Below, in pieces: positions 8,474 to 17,401 of a stretch of 59,367 nucleotides of DNA (position 1 is the first letter of the stretch; each line of letters begins with the position of its first letter). The position numbers were made by a program, and so were the translations under genes. Source of the DNA: Candidatus Cryptobacteroides excrementipullorum (lineage in GTDB: Bacteria > Bacteroidota > Bacteroidia > Bacteroidales > UBA932); NCBI GenBank assembly GCA_017695065.1, contig JADILZ010000106.1, positions 1 through 59,367 of the forward strand. Reading direction: 5' to 3'. Below the pieces are notes generated by a model. The model did not search any database and was not told where the DNA came from. It worked only from the letters and a program-made list of their open reading frames with translations.

Positions 8474-8646
8474 TTGTTTTGCAGAAGGGGCAAATGACAA
8501 CTGTCAGGTGTAAAAGATTCCCAAGGATTGTCAGATTATTGCAAAAACTATAAAAAAAAGAAAAAAATGCGACCTTCCGGGTGTGAAAAGACAACAGGAT
8601 ATTGCCTTATTCTTTTCTTTTGGCCAGATTTGCAGAAAAATGTAAG

Positions 8647-8874
8647 ATGGATACAGACAGATTTGAATTGTTCGCCACTCTTCTCGAGAAGGAGAAGGTG
8701 TACATGGACCCGGGGGTCACTTTCAGGAGAATGTGCAAGTGGATTGGCGTGGAGCCGTCAGAGGCGGATGCTTTCCTTATGGAGGAGCTCGGGTATCACG
8801 GCGATGACATTCTGAAAGCATACAGAGAAGGGAATGCTTCATATATGCATGAAAAATATGGGATTGAGCTATGA
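8647..8874 (+). CDS. Small conserved-looking protein, unknown function
   Basis: 75 aa from ATG at 8647 (MDTDRFELF). The sequence FATLLEKEKVYMDPGVTFRRMC followed by a Trp-Ile-Gly-Val helix resembles the N-terminal helical, HTH-like segment of some Bacteroidetes regulators, with an acidic C-terminus and no signal peptide. A longer reading from 8602 exists, but its extra residues (MPYSFLLARFAEKCK) have weaker coding character. It lies between the XRE gene and the EF-G2 gene. I assign no function. Confidence 0.55.
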   Translation: MDTDRFELFATLLEKEKVYMDPGVTFRRMCKWIGVEPSEADAFLMEELGYHGDDILKAYREGNASYMHEKYGIEL

Positions 8875-8904
8875 GCCTCTATTGTTTTTAATGTTTTAAT
8901 TTAT

Positions 8905-8912
8905 TAGATTTG
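8905..8912 (+). promoter_or_regulatory. Promoter of the EF-G2 gene
   Basis: TAGATTTG matches TAnnTTTG. A TTG(T) at 8882-8885 lies about 20 bp upstream, close to the expected -33 spacing. The start codon is 62 bp downstream, leaving a leader of roughly 60 nt. Confidence 0.6.
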
Positions 8913-8974
8913 CTCCGATGCTGACTTTACGGAAATGTCAGTATGCCAGTAATTAATAACAAAACAGAAAGCAC

Positions 8975-11128
8975 ATGAAAGCTTATTCAACCAGTAACAT
9001 CCGTAATGTGGTTCTGCTTGGTAGCACCAAGTCAGGTAAAACCACATTATCTGAAGCCATGCTCTACGAGGGCAAGGTGATCGAGAGGAGAGGGTCGGTG
9101 GAGGCCAGGAACACCGTATCTGACAACACTGAAATCGAGCAGATGAACCAGCGCTCCATCTACTCTACTCCTCTCTACGCAGAGTTCATGGACACCAAGT
9201 TCAATATCATTGACACTCCCGGTGCGGATGATTTCATAGGCGGGGCCGTTTCAGCGTTCAAAGTGTGCGATACCGGAGTCCTCCTGATAAATGCCCAGCA
9301 GGGCGTGGAGGTCGGGACCGAGATCTTCGCCCGTTATGCCCGCCAGTACGATGTGCCGCTGATAGTGGCCATAAACCAGCTTGACGGAGAGAAGGCATCA
9401 TGGGAGAATACACTGGAGTCCATGAAAGAGGCATTCGGCAAGCAGCCGGTGCTCATCCAGTATCCTGTGAATCCGGGACCTTCGTTCGACGGGTTCATAG
9501 ATGTTCTCAAGATGAAATACTACCATTTCAAGGATGACAACGGTACACGCGAGGACCTTGAAATACCTGAACAGTACAAGGATGAGGCTGAGGAGTTGAG
9601 GGCTGCCCTTATCGAGAGGGCGGCAGAGTATGACGATACCCTCATGGAGAAGTTCTTCGAGGCAGGGGTGCTTACCGAGGACGAGATCAGGAAAGGTATC
9701 GGGATAGGCTGCAGGGCAGGAGAAGTTCTTCCTGTGTTCTGCCTTTCGGCCAAAAAGGATATAGGAGTTAAAAGGCTTATGGAGTTCACCATCAGGACAG
9801 CTTCATCGCCTGCTGACAGGACAGCGAAGACCAGGGACGGAAAAGAAATCGAGTGCAAGCAGGATGCGCCTACTACACTCTTCATATATAAGACAGCCAT
9901 GGAGCAGCATCTGGGTGAGGTGGCCTATTTCAAGGTCATGTCGGGAGAGCTCACAGAGGGGCAGGATCTCGAGAACCCGGAGACAGGCGACAAGGAGAGG
10001 ATAAGCACTATATATGCGGTGGCCGGAAAAAAGAAGGAGAAGGTGACCGACCTGTTTGCAGGGGATATCGGATGTACTGTGAAGCTGCGTGCCGCCAAGA
10101 CCAACGTGACTCTCGCCCAGCCTGGGACTGACATCGCATACGAGCACATAAAGTTCCCTTCTTCCAAGTTCCGTACAGCCATCAAGGCCAAGGAGCAGAA
10201 AGACGAGGAGAAGATGAACGAGGCGCTTTCAAAGATGTCCGCCGAGGATCCTACCATCATCGTAGAGTATTCCAAAGAGCTCAAGCAGACCATCCTGAAA
10301 GGCCAGGGAGAGCAGCATATCAACATTGTCAAGTGGCGTCTCAAGAACGAGAACAAGATAGAGATAGACCTGTTCCCTCCTAAGATCTCATACCGCGAGA
10401 CCATCACCAAGGTCGCCACTGCAAGCTACAGGCACAAGAAGCAGTCCGGAGGAGCAGGTCAGTTCGGGGAAGTCCATCTTCTCGTATGCCCTATCGTGGA
10501 AGGTGTGGAAGCGACCAACAGGTTCAAGATCGACGGGAAGGAAATGGTGCTCAATATCAAGAGCAAGGAGTCCTTCGACCTGGAATGGGGCGGCAAGCTG
10601 GAGTTCTACAACTGTATCGTCGGCGGTGCCATCGACGCCCGTTTCATGCCGGCAATCCTGAAGGGTGTGATGGACAAGATGAGCGAAGGGCCTCTTACCG
10701 GCTCCCTCGCCCGTGACATAAGGGTCTATGTATATGACGGCAAGATGCATCCGGTGGACTCCAACGAAATTTCATTTGTCCTGGCAGCCAGGAACGCATT
10801 CAAGGAGGCCTTCCGCAATGCCGGACCGAAAATTATGGAGCCTATCTACAACCTTGAGGTGCTCACTCCTTCCGACTACATGGGCGCATGTATGTCAGAC
10901 CTGCAGAACCGCAGGGCCCTGATCGAGGGTATGGGCAGCGACAAGGGTTTCGAGGTGATAAAGGCCAGAGTCCCTCTCGCCGAGCTCTACAAGTACTCCA
11001 CTTCTTTGAGCTCACTTACATCAGGAAGCGCTACATTCACTATGGAATTTGCGGACTATCAGGCAGTTCCTGCCGATGTTCAGGATAAGCTGCTGAAGGC
11101 TTATATGGAACAGGACCGTGATGAATAA
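8975..11128 (+). CDS. EF-G paralogue (EF-G2) with degenerate GTPase motifs
   Basis: 717 aa with the full EF-G domain order: G domain (about 1-280), domain II, domain III, domain IV and the C-terminal domain V. The P-loop is intact in pattern (GSTKSGKT, residues 16-23). The catalytic His that follows DTPG in EF-G is Ala here (DTPGADDF, 80-87), the guanine-specificity motif NKxD reads NQLD (134-137), and the switch I RGITI segment reads QRSIYS. This matches the Bacteroides EF-G2 paralogue, which is reported to translocate without GTP hydrolysis and to matter during starvation and gut colonisation. It is therefore not the main EF-G. It is monocistronic, with its own promoter and a structured 3' end. 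Confidence 0.93.
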   Translation: MKAYSTSNIRNVVLLGSTKSGKTTLSEAMLYEGKVIERRGSVEARNTVSDNTEIEQMNQRSIYSTPLYAEFMDTKFNIIDTPGADDFIGGAVSAFKVCDTGVLLINAQQGVEVGTEIFARYARQYDVPLIVAINQLDGEKASWENTLESMKEAFGKQPVLIQYPVNPGPSFDGFIDVLKMKYYHFKDDNGTREDLEIPEQYKDEAEELRAALIERAAEYDDTLMEKFFEAGVLTEDEIRKGIGIGCRAGEVLPVFCLSAKKDIGVKRLMEFTIRTASSPADRTAKTRDGKEIECKQDAPTTLFIYKTAMEQHLGEVAYFKVMSGELTEGQDLENPETGDKERISTIYAVAGKKKEKVTDLFAGDIGCTVKLRAAKTNVTLAQPGTDIAYEHIKFPSSKFRTAIKAKEQKDEEKMNEALSKMSAEDPTIIVEYSKELKQTILKGQGEQHINIVKWRLKNENKIEIDLFPPKISYRETITKVATASYRHKKQSGGAGQFGEVHLLVCPIVEGVEATNRFKIDGKEMVLNIKSKESFDLEWGGKLEFYNCIVGGAIDARFMPAILKGVMDKMSEGPLTGSLARDIRVYVYDGKMHPVDSNEISFVLAARNAFKEAFRNAGPKIMEPIYNLEVLTPSDYMGACMSDLQNRRALIEGMGSDKGFEVIKARVPLAELYKYSTSLSSLTSGSATFTMEFADYQAVPADVQDKLLKAYMEQDRDE

Positions 11129-11153
11129 AAGTGTGTAAATAGTGAATATCCGG

Positions 11154-11239
11154 GAGAGGACGACCTGAAAGGGAACTTTCTGCGCTACGTTTGCGAAGCA
11201 TTGGAATTCCACCTTTTGGGCCGTCCTCTCTTTTCAGGT
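11154..11239 (+). terminator. Structured 3' end of the EF-G2 gene, possibly bidirectional
   Basis: GAGAGGACG at 11154-11162 pairs with CGTCCTCTC at 11222-11230, which is followed by TTTT. The adjacent ACCTGAAA (11163-11170) pairs with TTTCAGGT (11232-11239). The two helices cross, so they either form a pseudoknot or exclude each other. The location between convergent genes suits a bidirectional terminator. Confidence 0.55.
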
Positions 11240-11251
11240 ATGTATTGTGCC

Positions 11252-12199
11252 CTATTCCAGGGTAATCCTGCGGAACGGGATGCCGTTCACCTTGGCTGCG
11301 TACATGGGGAACTGGCTCGGGTACATCTCCTTGGTCCCGATGCATGAAACGCTGCGTGCTTCAGTGAGCATGAAAAAGTCCAGGAATGATTTCATGTGCG
11401 AACTGCCGTTCCTTTTCCCTCCCCCGTCCATGTGCACTACTGTGCCTGGTATCACGAAAGTACCTTCTATTCCTGACACTTCCTGCAGGAACGATTCGCT
11501 GTCCGAGGTGACCAGGAGCTTTCTCCCGTTCTCCGGTCTTGCGGCAAGCTCCCTTACTGCGGCAAGGCATTTTTCTTTCAGCTTTTCCCTTTCCTGCCTG
11601 CTTTCCAGAGGCTTGAACCTGTATTCAGGAAAGTCCCCGAGGAGATTCTGGAACCGGAATACGGCGGCATCATATTCTTCTCCTATACCGGTGTGCAGGT
11701 CTGCGAGCTGCGATGCGAGCGCTTCCGACGGCCTGAAGAGTTCCTTGAAAAGTTCCCCCCAACGGTATGAGGTGCCGCGGTCTTTGTTGAGGACATCGAG
11801 GATGTCCATGTTGCCGTAGAAATGTATCTGTTTCTTTGTGCGCAGCCTTGTGAGCCTGTGTCCTGATTCCCCTCTGAGGTATATTATGCGGCAGTCCCTG
11901 AAGCATCCGCTGAATTCGCCTTCTTTCAGTCTCCAGTCATAGGAGGATGGTACGAGGTATTCGGAGAGGTCGAAAGGATAGTTGTACAGTATCCTGAATT
12001 CTATCCCCCTCTGCTTGCAGTATGCATACAGGGACACCATGCCCTTGAACCTGTCGCACATTCCCCCGTGGTACTGTTTCCCGTCCACCATTGCCACTGC
12101 GGTCTGGTATTCCGGGCGTGAGGTCCTGGAGAAACTCAGGTCCTTGAATGTCAGTATCCTTTCCTTGATTATGTGCTCGATTATCCTGTAGAATGTCAT
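11252..12199 (-). CDS. Putative glycosyltransferase (fucosyltransferase-like GT-B fold), uncertain
   Basis: 315 aa, no signal peptide. The segment GGMCDRFKGMVSLYAYCKQR resembles the glycine-rich donor-site entry GGLGNRL...A of fucosyltransferase-type GT-B enzymes, and LLVTSDSESFL resembles their C-terminal vxSDs.xfl nucleotide-sugar region. It lies 21 bp after a clear glycosyltransferase on the same strand and beside Stealth and lipid A genes, which supports a role in surface glycan assembly. The exact family and sugar are not established. Confidence 0.5.
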   Translation of the reverse strand: MTFYRIIEHIIKERILTFKDLSFSRTSRPEYQTAVAMVDGKQYHGGMCDRFKGMVSLYAYCKQRGIEFRILYNYPFDLSEYLVPSSYDWRLKEGEFSGCFRDCRIIYLRGESGHRLTRLRTKKQIHFYGNMDILDVLNKDRGTSYRWGELFKELFRPSEALASQLADLHTGIGEEYDAAVFRFQNLLGDFPEYRFKPLESRQEREKLKEKCLAAVRELAARPENGRKLLVTSDSESFLQEVSGIEGTFVIPGTVVHMDGGGKRNGSSHMKSFLDFFMLTEARSVSCIGTKEMYPSQFPMYAAKVNGIPFRRITLE

Positions 12200-12220
12200 T
12201 TCCGTAATTTTGTTTGCCTG

Positions 12221-13057
12221 TCAGACAATCTCCCTGAACCGTTCCGGAATCCGGACTACTATGTCGAGGTTGAACATCGCCGGCTTGTTCCATGCATAAG
12301 GAGGCCGTACGACGGTCTGCACTGTCCTTGCGAAGTCTGTCCACCGCTCCCATCCGAGTGCCTTCCTTCGGCTTATGACGTTGATGGTCCTGGCCCTTTT
12401 GGCCAGATGTCGGCTCCATCCTCCAGAGATCCGGTCCTTGTCGTTGAACCTGGCTTCTATGCGCTTCAGGTCGATGTAGCCGAAATGGAAGAGGTACAGC
12501 CCGTCCAGTATGTGGAAGTCGTGCCCCTTGATCCTGTGGAAGCCGGACCCCCACTCCACCGCCTTTGCAATCACTGAAGGTTTTGTGTATCTTGTGCTCA
12601 GCAGTCCGAAGCTCCTCTGGCTGAGGAAAGGCTCTGATGACGAGATTTCCTTTTCGCATCCGGTATGCTGTCCTACATCCACACCAAGTCCTGATGCTGA
12701 AGTCTTTATGGAAGCCTTGCTGAGGAATTCCGCGAGTCCTGTGTGCAGTGCCGGATCCACTATCAGGAACTCGTCCGCGTCCGTGCCTATGACCATGTCG
12801 TACCTTTCGAGCAGCGCGGCCGCCTCTCCGGATAGCAGTTTCAGCCTCCTGCGGTCCAGTTCCACCACCTTCCCCGGAATCTTGTCGCATATCGTGACAT
12901 TGACTTCTTCCGGACACCACTCCGGCCTCGGCTGGTCCTTGCCGTCCAGATAGACATAAAGGTTCTCCAGGCCGAGCTCGTCTCCATAGTATCTGACCCA
13001 TTTCCTGAGGAAGAAATCGTCATTCCTGGCCATGGTGAGGGCGCATATCCTTTTCAT
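12221..13057 (-). CDS. Glycosyltransferase family 2-like protein
   Basis: 278 aa, cytoplasmic. It starts MKRICALTMARNDDFFLRKW followed by VRYYGDELG, which is typical of the GT2-like (Glyco_tranf_2_4) group whose substrate helix follows an ARNE/ARND motif. A DxD-type metal/nucleotide-sugar site is visible in IGTDADEFLIV. The region around HILDGLYLFHFGY fits the acceptor-binding half. It is followed by the GT-B-like gene, so the two probably form one transcript for surface polysaccharide synthesis. Donor and acceptor are unknown. Confidence 0.8.
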   Translation of the reverse strand: MKRICALTMARNDDFFLRKWVRYYGDELGLENLYVYLDGKDQPRPEWCPEEVNVTICDKIPGKVVELDRRRLKLLSGEAAALLERYDMVIGTDADEFLIVDPALHTGLAEFLSKASIKTSASGLGVDVGQHTGCEKEISSSEPFLSQRSFGLLSTRYTKPSVIAKAVEWGSGFHRIKGHDFHILDGLYLFHFGYIDLKRIEARFNDKDRISGGWSRHLAKRARTINVISRRKALGWERWTDFARTVQTVVRPPYAWNKPAMFNLDIVVRIPERFREIV

Positions 13058-13177
13058 CCTTGTTTTTCGCTTTTTAATGTATGAGTCCGCAAATAAACTA
13101 AATTTATTACAATTTCTTTTCAGAAAAGGAGAAAAAGAGAGTAATTCCCCGTATCTTTACGGCCAAATTCAAAAGGG

Positions 13178-14155
13178 ATGGAAGGTTTTCCGATAGATGC
13201 CGTCATAACATGGGTTGACGGGAATGACCCGGCCCACAGGGCCAAGAGAAAGGCCTTTTTGACAGACAAGGCAGAAGACAGGTCCGACGACATAGGAGGG
13301 GCTACCAGGTTCAGCTCTTCGGGGGAGATTTTTTTCTGCATAGGTTCCATCCTCAGGTTCGCTCCGTTCGTCAGGAAGATCTTCATCGTGACGGACTGCC
13401 AGGACCCTCATACGGATGATTTCATACACAGGAATTTCCCTGACACAGGAACGGAAGTGGAGGTTGTGGACCACAGGGTGATCTTCAGGGGCTACGAGCA
13501 GTATCTCCCGACTTTCAACAGCCTTTCCATCGAGACAATGCTGTACCGCATCCCGGGACTTTCGGAGCATTTCGTATATTTCAATGACGACATGTTCTTG
13601 ATGAGGGGGATTTCACGCGACGACTGGTTCGAAGGCGGGAAAACGGTCCTTCTGGCGGACAGGTTCTCAGTCACGGCAGCACGTCTGCTCAGGGCTGTCA
13701 AACTTCCGAAGGGGGGACACAGGCCATTCGGCTACAAGGATGCCATGCTCAACGCGGCAAGGATACTCGGCAGCAGCTGTTTCTGGCTGTTTCCGCACGG
13801 CCCGGTGGCTCTGAGTCGCAGCTGGTACGAAAGATTCTATTCAGGAAATGCGGATGTGCTCGAGAACAACATCAGGCACAGGTTCCGTGACGCCTCACAG
13901 TACAACCCTCAGTCCCTGTACACCATAGATGCTGTCAGGTCAGGCCAGTGTGTGGTGCGCAGCCCGAGGGGAAAGGCTCTTTTCATAAAGGAGGAGTCCG
14001 GGAAAGCCAATTATATGGAGCGTAAGCTCAGGGAGGCCGATTCCGGCCGTGACCTTGCCTACGGCTGTATAAACTCCATGGACAAGGCCCCGGAAAACGA
14101 TCGGGCAATGTTTGTGGAATGGATATGCAACAGATTAAAAATCAAAATATTATGA
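13178..14155 (+). CDS. Stealth-family sugar-phosphate transferase, copy 1
   Basis: 325 aa. Stealth proteins transfer hexose-1-phosphate in capsule and wall polysaccharide synthesis. Conserved region 1 is at the very N-terminus (DAVITWVDGNDP). CR2 contains RFSSSGEIFFCIGSILRFAP and RKIFIVTD. The VYFNDDMF motif supplies acidic residues of the active site, and CR3/CR4-like segments follow (ENNIRHRFRDASQYNPQSLY, INSMDKAP). Its stop overlaps the start of the second copy (ATGA at 14152-14155), so the two are translationally coupled. A weak -7-like TATCTTTA lies at 13152-13159. Confidence 0.9.
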   Translation: MEGFPIDAVITWVDGNDPAHRAKRKAFLTDKAEDRSDDIGGATRFSSSGEIFFCIGSILRFAPFVRKIFIVTDCQDPHTDDFIHRNFPDTGTEVEVVDHRVIFRGYEQYLPTFNSLSIETMLYRIPGLSEHFVYFNDDMFLMRGISRDDWFEGGKTVLLADRFSVTAARLLRAVKLPKGGHRPFGYKDAMLNAARILGSSCFWLFPHGPVALSRSWYERFYSGNADVLENNIRHRFRDASQYNPQSLYTIDAVRSGQCVVRSPRGKALFIKEESGKANYMERKLREADSGRDLAYGCINSMDKAPENDRAMFVEWICNRLKIKIL

Positions 14156-15150
14156 CCCCTATAGATGCTGTGGTGACCTGGGTGGACGGAGATGACCCTG
14201 TCCTCAGAAGGAAGAGATCCGGGTATATCACCGGGAGGCAGGAGGACAGCTTCGATGACATAGCGGGCTCTACAAGGTATACCTCGTCAGGAGAGATATT
14301 CCTGTGTGTGGCCTCGATTCTAAAGTTCGCGCCGTTCATCAGACGGATATTCATAATCACAGACGGTCAGAATCCTCATATCGGCCGCCTCATATCCGGA
14401 TATTTCCCGGACTGCGGGGTGTCGGTCCGCATAGTGGACCACAAGGAGATTTTCAGGGGCTACGGGCAGTACCTCCCGACTTTCAACAGCCTTTCCATAG
14501 AGACCATGATGTACCGTATTCCCGGGCTGAGCGAACACTTTGTCTATTTCAATGACGATTTCATGCTCCTGAGGCCTCTGGAGGAGTCGGACCTTGTGTC
14601 AGACGGCAGGCCGGTGGTGTACGGCTACTGGCATTTTACCTTTACGGCATGGCTGTGCAGGCTCCTGGGCAGACTGAAGAAGCACAGCGAGTTCAAGTTC
14701 CGTGACAGCATGCTCAATGCGGCCACGACTCTCGGCGGGAAGGCCCTTTTCAGGTTCATCCGGACATCCCATACTCCGCAGGTCCTCAGGAAGAGTGTCT
14801 GCGAGAGATTCTATGCCAGGCATCCGGAAGCGCTCGTTTCCAACATACGCCACAAATTCAGGGACAAGTCCCAGTTCAACCCCCAGACACTTTTCCACAC
14901 AATGATGCTCTACAGCGGGGATTGTGTCCTCAGGAGCGAGAAAGATGCTCTTGTCTATATAGGTCCCAGAGCCGAATGGAAGGCCAAGACCAGAAGGATG
15001 ATAGACAGGCTCAAGGGAAGCCGTACCGCGAAATTCTGCTGTATCAACTCCCTTGACAAGGCCTCTCCTGACCAGAAGGCGGAGATTCTGGAATATCTGT
15101 CCGGTAAGATCGGCATCCCTTTCGGAACGGAATTTGAGGGAAACTTCTGA
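14152..15150 (+). CDS. Stealth-family sugar-phosphate transferase, copy 2
   Basis: 332 aa from the ATG at 14152 in the ATGA overlap; this places DAVVTWVDGDDP at the N-terminus exactly as in copy 1. The same four conserved blocks are present (RYTSSGEIFLCVASILKFAP, RRIFIITDGQ, VYFNDDFMLLR, SNIRHKFRDKSQFNPQTLF). Around the core the two copies are nearly identical (YLPTFNSLSIET, YRIPGLSEHFVYFNDD), indicating tandem duplication, while the linker regions have diverged. It probably acts on a related glycan or in a joint complex with copy 1. Confidence 0.9.
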   Translation: MTPIDAVVTWVDGDDPVLRRKRSGYITGRQEDSFDDIAGSTRYTSSGEIFLCVASILKFAPFIRRIFIITDGQNPHIGRLISGYFPDCGVSVRIVDHKEIFRGYGQYLPTFNSLSIETMMYRIPGLSEHFVYFNDDFMLLRPLEESDLVSDGRPVVYGYWHFTFTAWLCRLLGRLKKHSEFKFRDSMLNAATTLGGKALFRFIRTSHTPQVLRKSVCERFYARHPEALVSNIRHKFRDKSQFNPQTLFHTMMLYSGDCVLRSEKDALVYIGPRAEWKAKTRRMIDRLKGSRTAKFCCINSLDKASPDQKAEILEYLSGKIGIPFGTEFEGNF

Positions 15151-15163
15151 TTTTCTTTTCATA

Positions 15164-16054
15164 ATGACAACGCAGACCAAGTACAATATACTTATCAGCC
15201 TCCTTTCTTCAGTGGCCCGCCTTCCCTTGCGGGCTCTTTACGTACTGAGTGACGTGGCATATTTCTTCATTTACCATGTTGTAAGGTACAGGCGCAAGAC
15301 AGTGAGGAGCAATCTCGTCATGGTGTTCGGAGATTCTGACATGAAGATGATAGTCAGGACGGAAAAGGAGTTCTACCGCCATCTGTGCGACTGCATAGCG
15401 GAGACAGTCAAGCTGCTCCACATTTCGGACGAGGAGATTGACCGCAGGGTGGATGTCACTAACGGTGAATATATTGACAGCATCATCCGTTCCGGACATT
15501 CTGTTGTCCTGTTCCTAGGCCACTACGGCAACTGGGAGTGGGTCCAGGCCATAATCCATCATTTCAGCGAACCTCTTGTCGGCGGCCAGATATACAAACC
15601 TCTTCACAATGAGGTCATGGACAGGACAATGCTCAGGATACGTTCCCGTTTCGGACTGGAGTGCATCCCACAGGACAGGGCGGTGCGGAGGCTTATAGGG
15701 ATTGAACGCGAAGGGCAGAAGTTCGTCATAGGATTCATTTCGGACCAGAGGCCTTCCGGGAAACTGCTACATCACTGGACCGGCTTCCTCGGTATAGACA
15801 CTCCTTACATGGTCGGTGGAGAGACGATAGGAAACCATGTGGATGCCAGGTTCGTCTATCTCGATGTGGAGAAGACTTCCCGAGGGTATTACCGCCTCAC
15901 ATTCTGCCCTGTAGAGCCTGATCCGGGTGACATGGAAGAGTATCCTTATACAAGAGAGTTCATGAGGATGCTCGAGAAGACGATACTCCGGAATCCTGCC
16001 TACTGGCTCTGGTCACACAAGCGGTGGAAGCGCCACAGGCCGTCACAGTCCTAG
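15164..16054 (+). CDS. Lipid A-type lauroyl/myristoyl acyltransferase (LpxL/HtrB family)
   Basis: 296 aa from the ATG at 15164, 13 bp after the Stealth gene. An N-terminal hydrophobic anchor (about residues 10-35) precedes the catalytic HX4E motif in FLGHYGNWEW. The later FISDQRPSGKLLHHWTGFLG matches the substrate-pocket region of the family. It adds a secondary acyl chain to lipid A at the inner membrane. Position in the same run as the Stealth genes suggests coupled surface-lipid and glycan synthesis. The 3' end overlaps that of the convergent porin gene by 12 bp. Confidence 0.92.
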   Translation: MTTQTKYNILISLLSSVARLPLRALYVLSDVAYFFIYHVVRYRRKTVRSNLVMVFGDSDMKMIVRTEKEFYRHLCDCIAETVKLLHISDEEIDRRVDVTNGEYIDSIIRSGHSVVLFLGHYGNWEWVQAIIHHFSEPLVGGQIYKPLHNEVMDRTMLRIRSRFGLECIPQDRAVRRLIGIEREGQKFVIGFISDQRPSGKLLHHWTGFLGIDTPYMVGGETIGNHVDARFVYLDVEKTSRGYYRLTFCPVEPDPGDMEEYPYTREFMRMLEKTILRNPAYWLWSHKRWKRHRPSQS

Positions 16055-17317
16055 CTCTACCTGGAACCTGATGCCCCACCTGTCATAGTCTGCCATAGCC
16101 GGGATGACCCCTTCCATGTAGTTGTAGGATACATCGAGCTGAACTTTGAGGCTGTGCCCTATTATATACCGTGTCACGCCTATTGTGCTCTGGTTCCATC
16201 TTTCATATCCCGCCAGACTGCGTATTTCACTGTCCGGGAACATGGTGGAATTCCTGACCGCAAGTTCCCATTTCCTGTCGAAAAGATAACTGGCCTGCAC
16301 ATTGAGTCCGGATCCTGTATAGATGAACTGCCCGTCAGGAAGCAGCGCTGACTGCGGGGTGTAGCGGCCGAGATAGTCCGCAGTGAGGGCGAATCCCTTG
16401 TATTTCATCACCATGTCGGCATAGTATGAGCAGATGTCCCTTGTCTGACCTCCGTTGAGGATGTCGCCTTTCCATCCCTGGGTGCGCTGTGCCTTGTTGT
16501 TGAATGTGTAGCCGAGTCCTACCATCAGCTTTGGTGTCTCCTCCCATTCGAGGTCTCCTTCCACATACTCGCTCTTCCCGTGCAGACGGCCGAGCGGATA
16601 CAGTTCGAGCCTGCCTGTATAGGCGAATCCCCCGTTTGAGGAAGTATTCCAGTTCCTGCCTTCTCCCAGGGTGACAGATGCCTTTGCCGCCAGGGCGAAG
16701 GAGTCGTAGTCGCCATAATAGTATTCCCCGAAGAAGCCCACGTCACGGTCTCCTCCGAATTCGCTGTTAACGATGCTCCTGTCCACAAACTGCAGGGCGC
16801 TTGAGGAGTTTACCCTTGCCCTGTTGGCCTTTACCTTGGTCTGTCCGAAACCGATGTTCCATGAAGAGTTGGGCATGAAATATACGATGGCGTCCCGGAT
16901 GAGGTTCATGTTGCCGTTTGGTATGACTTCTGTGTCGTAGCTGGAGAATCCGAGCTGTATGGAATATATGAATTTCGGGGAGAATATATATCCGTCGAAA
17001 CGGAGCCTTAGCCTCTTTATCTGGGTTTCGGCTTCAGTCAGTCCGAAATCCTGCCCGAACGAGAGCCCCACCATGTTCTGCATCCGGAAACGCAGTGTCA
17101 TCTCATAGCTCTTGTTTTTAGGTCGGAATGTTATTCCCTTGCCGACCTCTATGTTAGGAAGGTTCTGCAGGGTCTGGAGGATTTCTTCCGTGTTGTCGAT
17201 GGAGTCGGCGATGAATGTCTCTATCCTGTCCAGTTTGCTGCTCCGGTCTGTTTTCTCCTGGGCATACACCCCGAGTGTCAGGAACAGGATTGCGGTCGCT
17301 GAGGCAAGTCGTTTCAT
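16043..17317 (-). CDS. Porin of the phosphate-selective porin O/P family
   Basis: 424 aa from the chosen start (MKRLASATAILFLTLGVYAQ), which begins a clear signal peptide; an in-frame ATG 45 bp upstream would bury it. After a short N-terminal helix, the protein is a run of amphipathic strands. They include the family-typical RLRLRFDGYIFSPKFIYSIQ, then SWNIGFGQTKVKANR and VDRSIVNSEFGGDRDVG. The last residue region is VELGL. The family forms outer-membrane channels; in Bacteroidetes the transported anion is often not phosphate, so the substrate is left open. Confidence 0.88.
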   Translation of the reverse strand: MKRLASATAILFLTLGVYAQEKTDRSSKLDRIETFIADSIDNTEEILQTLQNLPNIEVGKGITFRPKNKSYEMTLRFRMQNMVGLSFGQDFGLTEAETQIKRLRLRFDGYIFSPKFIYSIQLGFSSYDTEVIPNGNMNLIRDAIVYFMPNSSWNIGFGQTKVKANRARVNSSSALQFVDRSIVNSEFGGDRDVGFFGEYYYGDYDSFALAAKASVTLGEGRNWNTSSNGGFAYTGRLELYPLGRLHGKSEYVEGDLEWEETPKLMVGLGYTFNNKAQRTQGWKGDILNGGQTRDICSYYADMVMKYKGFALTADYLGRYTPQSALLPDGQFIYTGSGLNVQASYLFDRKWELAVRNSTMFPDSEIRSLAGYERWNQSTIGVTRYIIGHSLKVQLDVSYNYMEGVIPAMADYDRWGIRFQVELGL

Positions 17318-17401
17318 TTCTGGTGGAATTATCGGTTTGGAAGCGCCTGCAAAGTTGGGCAAACTTTCTGAAAGGTAACTGAAATAATTGTTACAATTTG
17401 A

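Noticed and set aside
11937..13001. Long reading frame (about 354 codons) inside the two minus-strand glycosyltransferase genes
   Set aside because: It is read in another frame of the same strand as two well-supported genes and its product is rich in Arg, Gly and Gln, as expected for a shadow frame.
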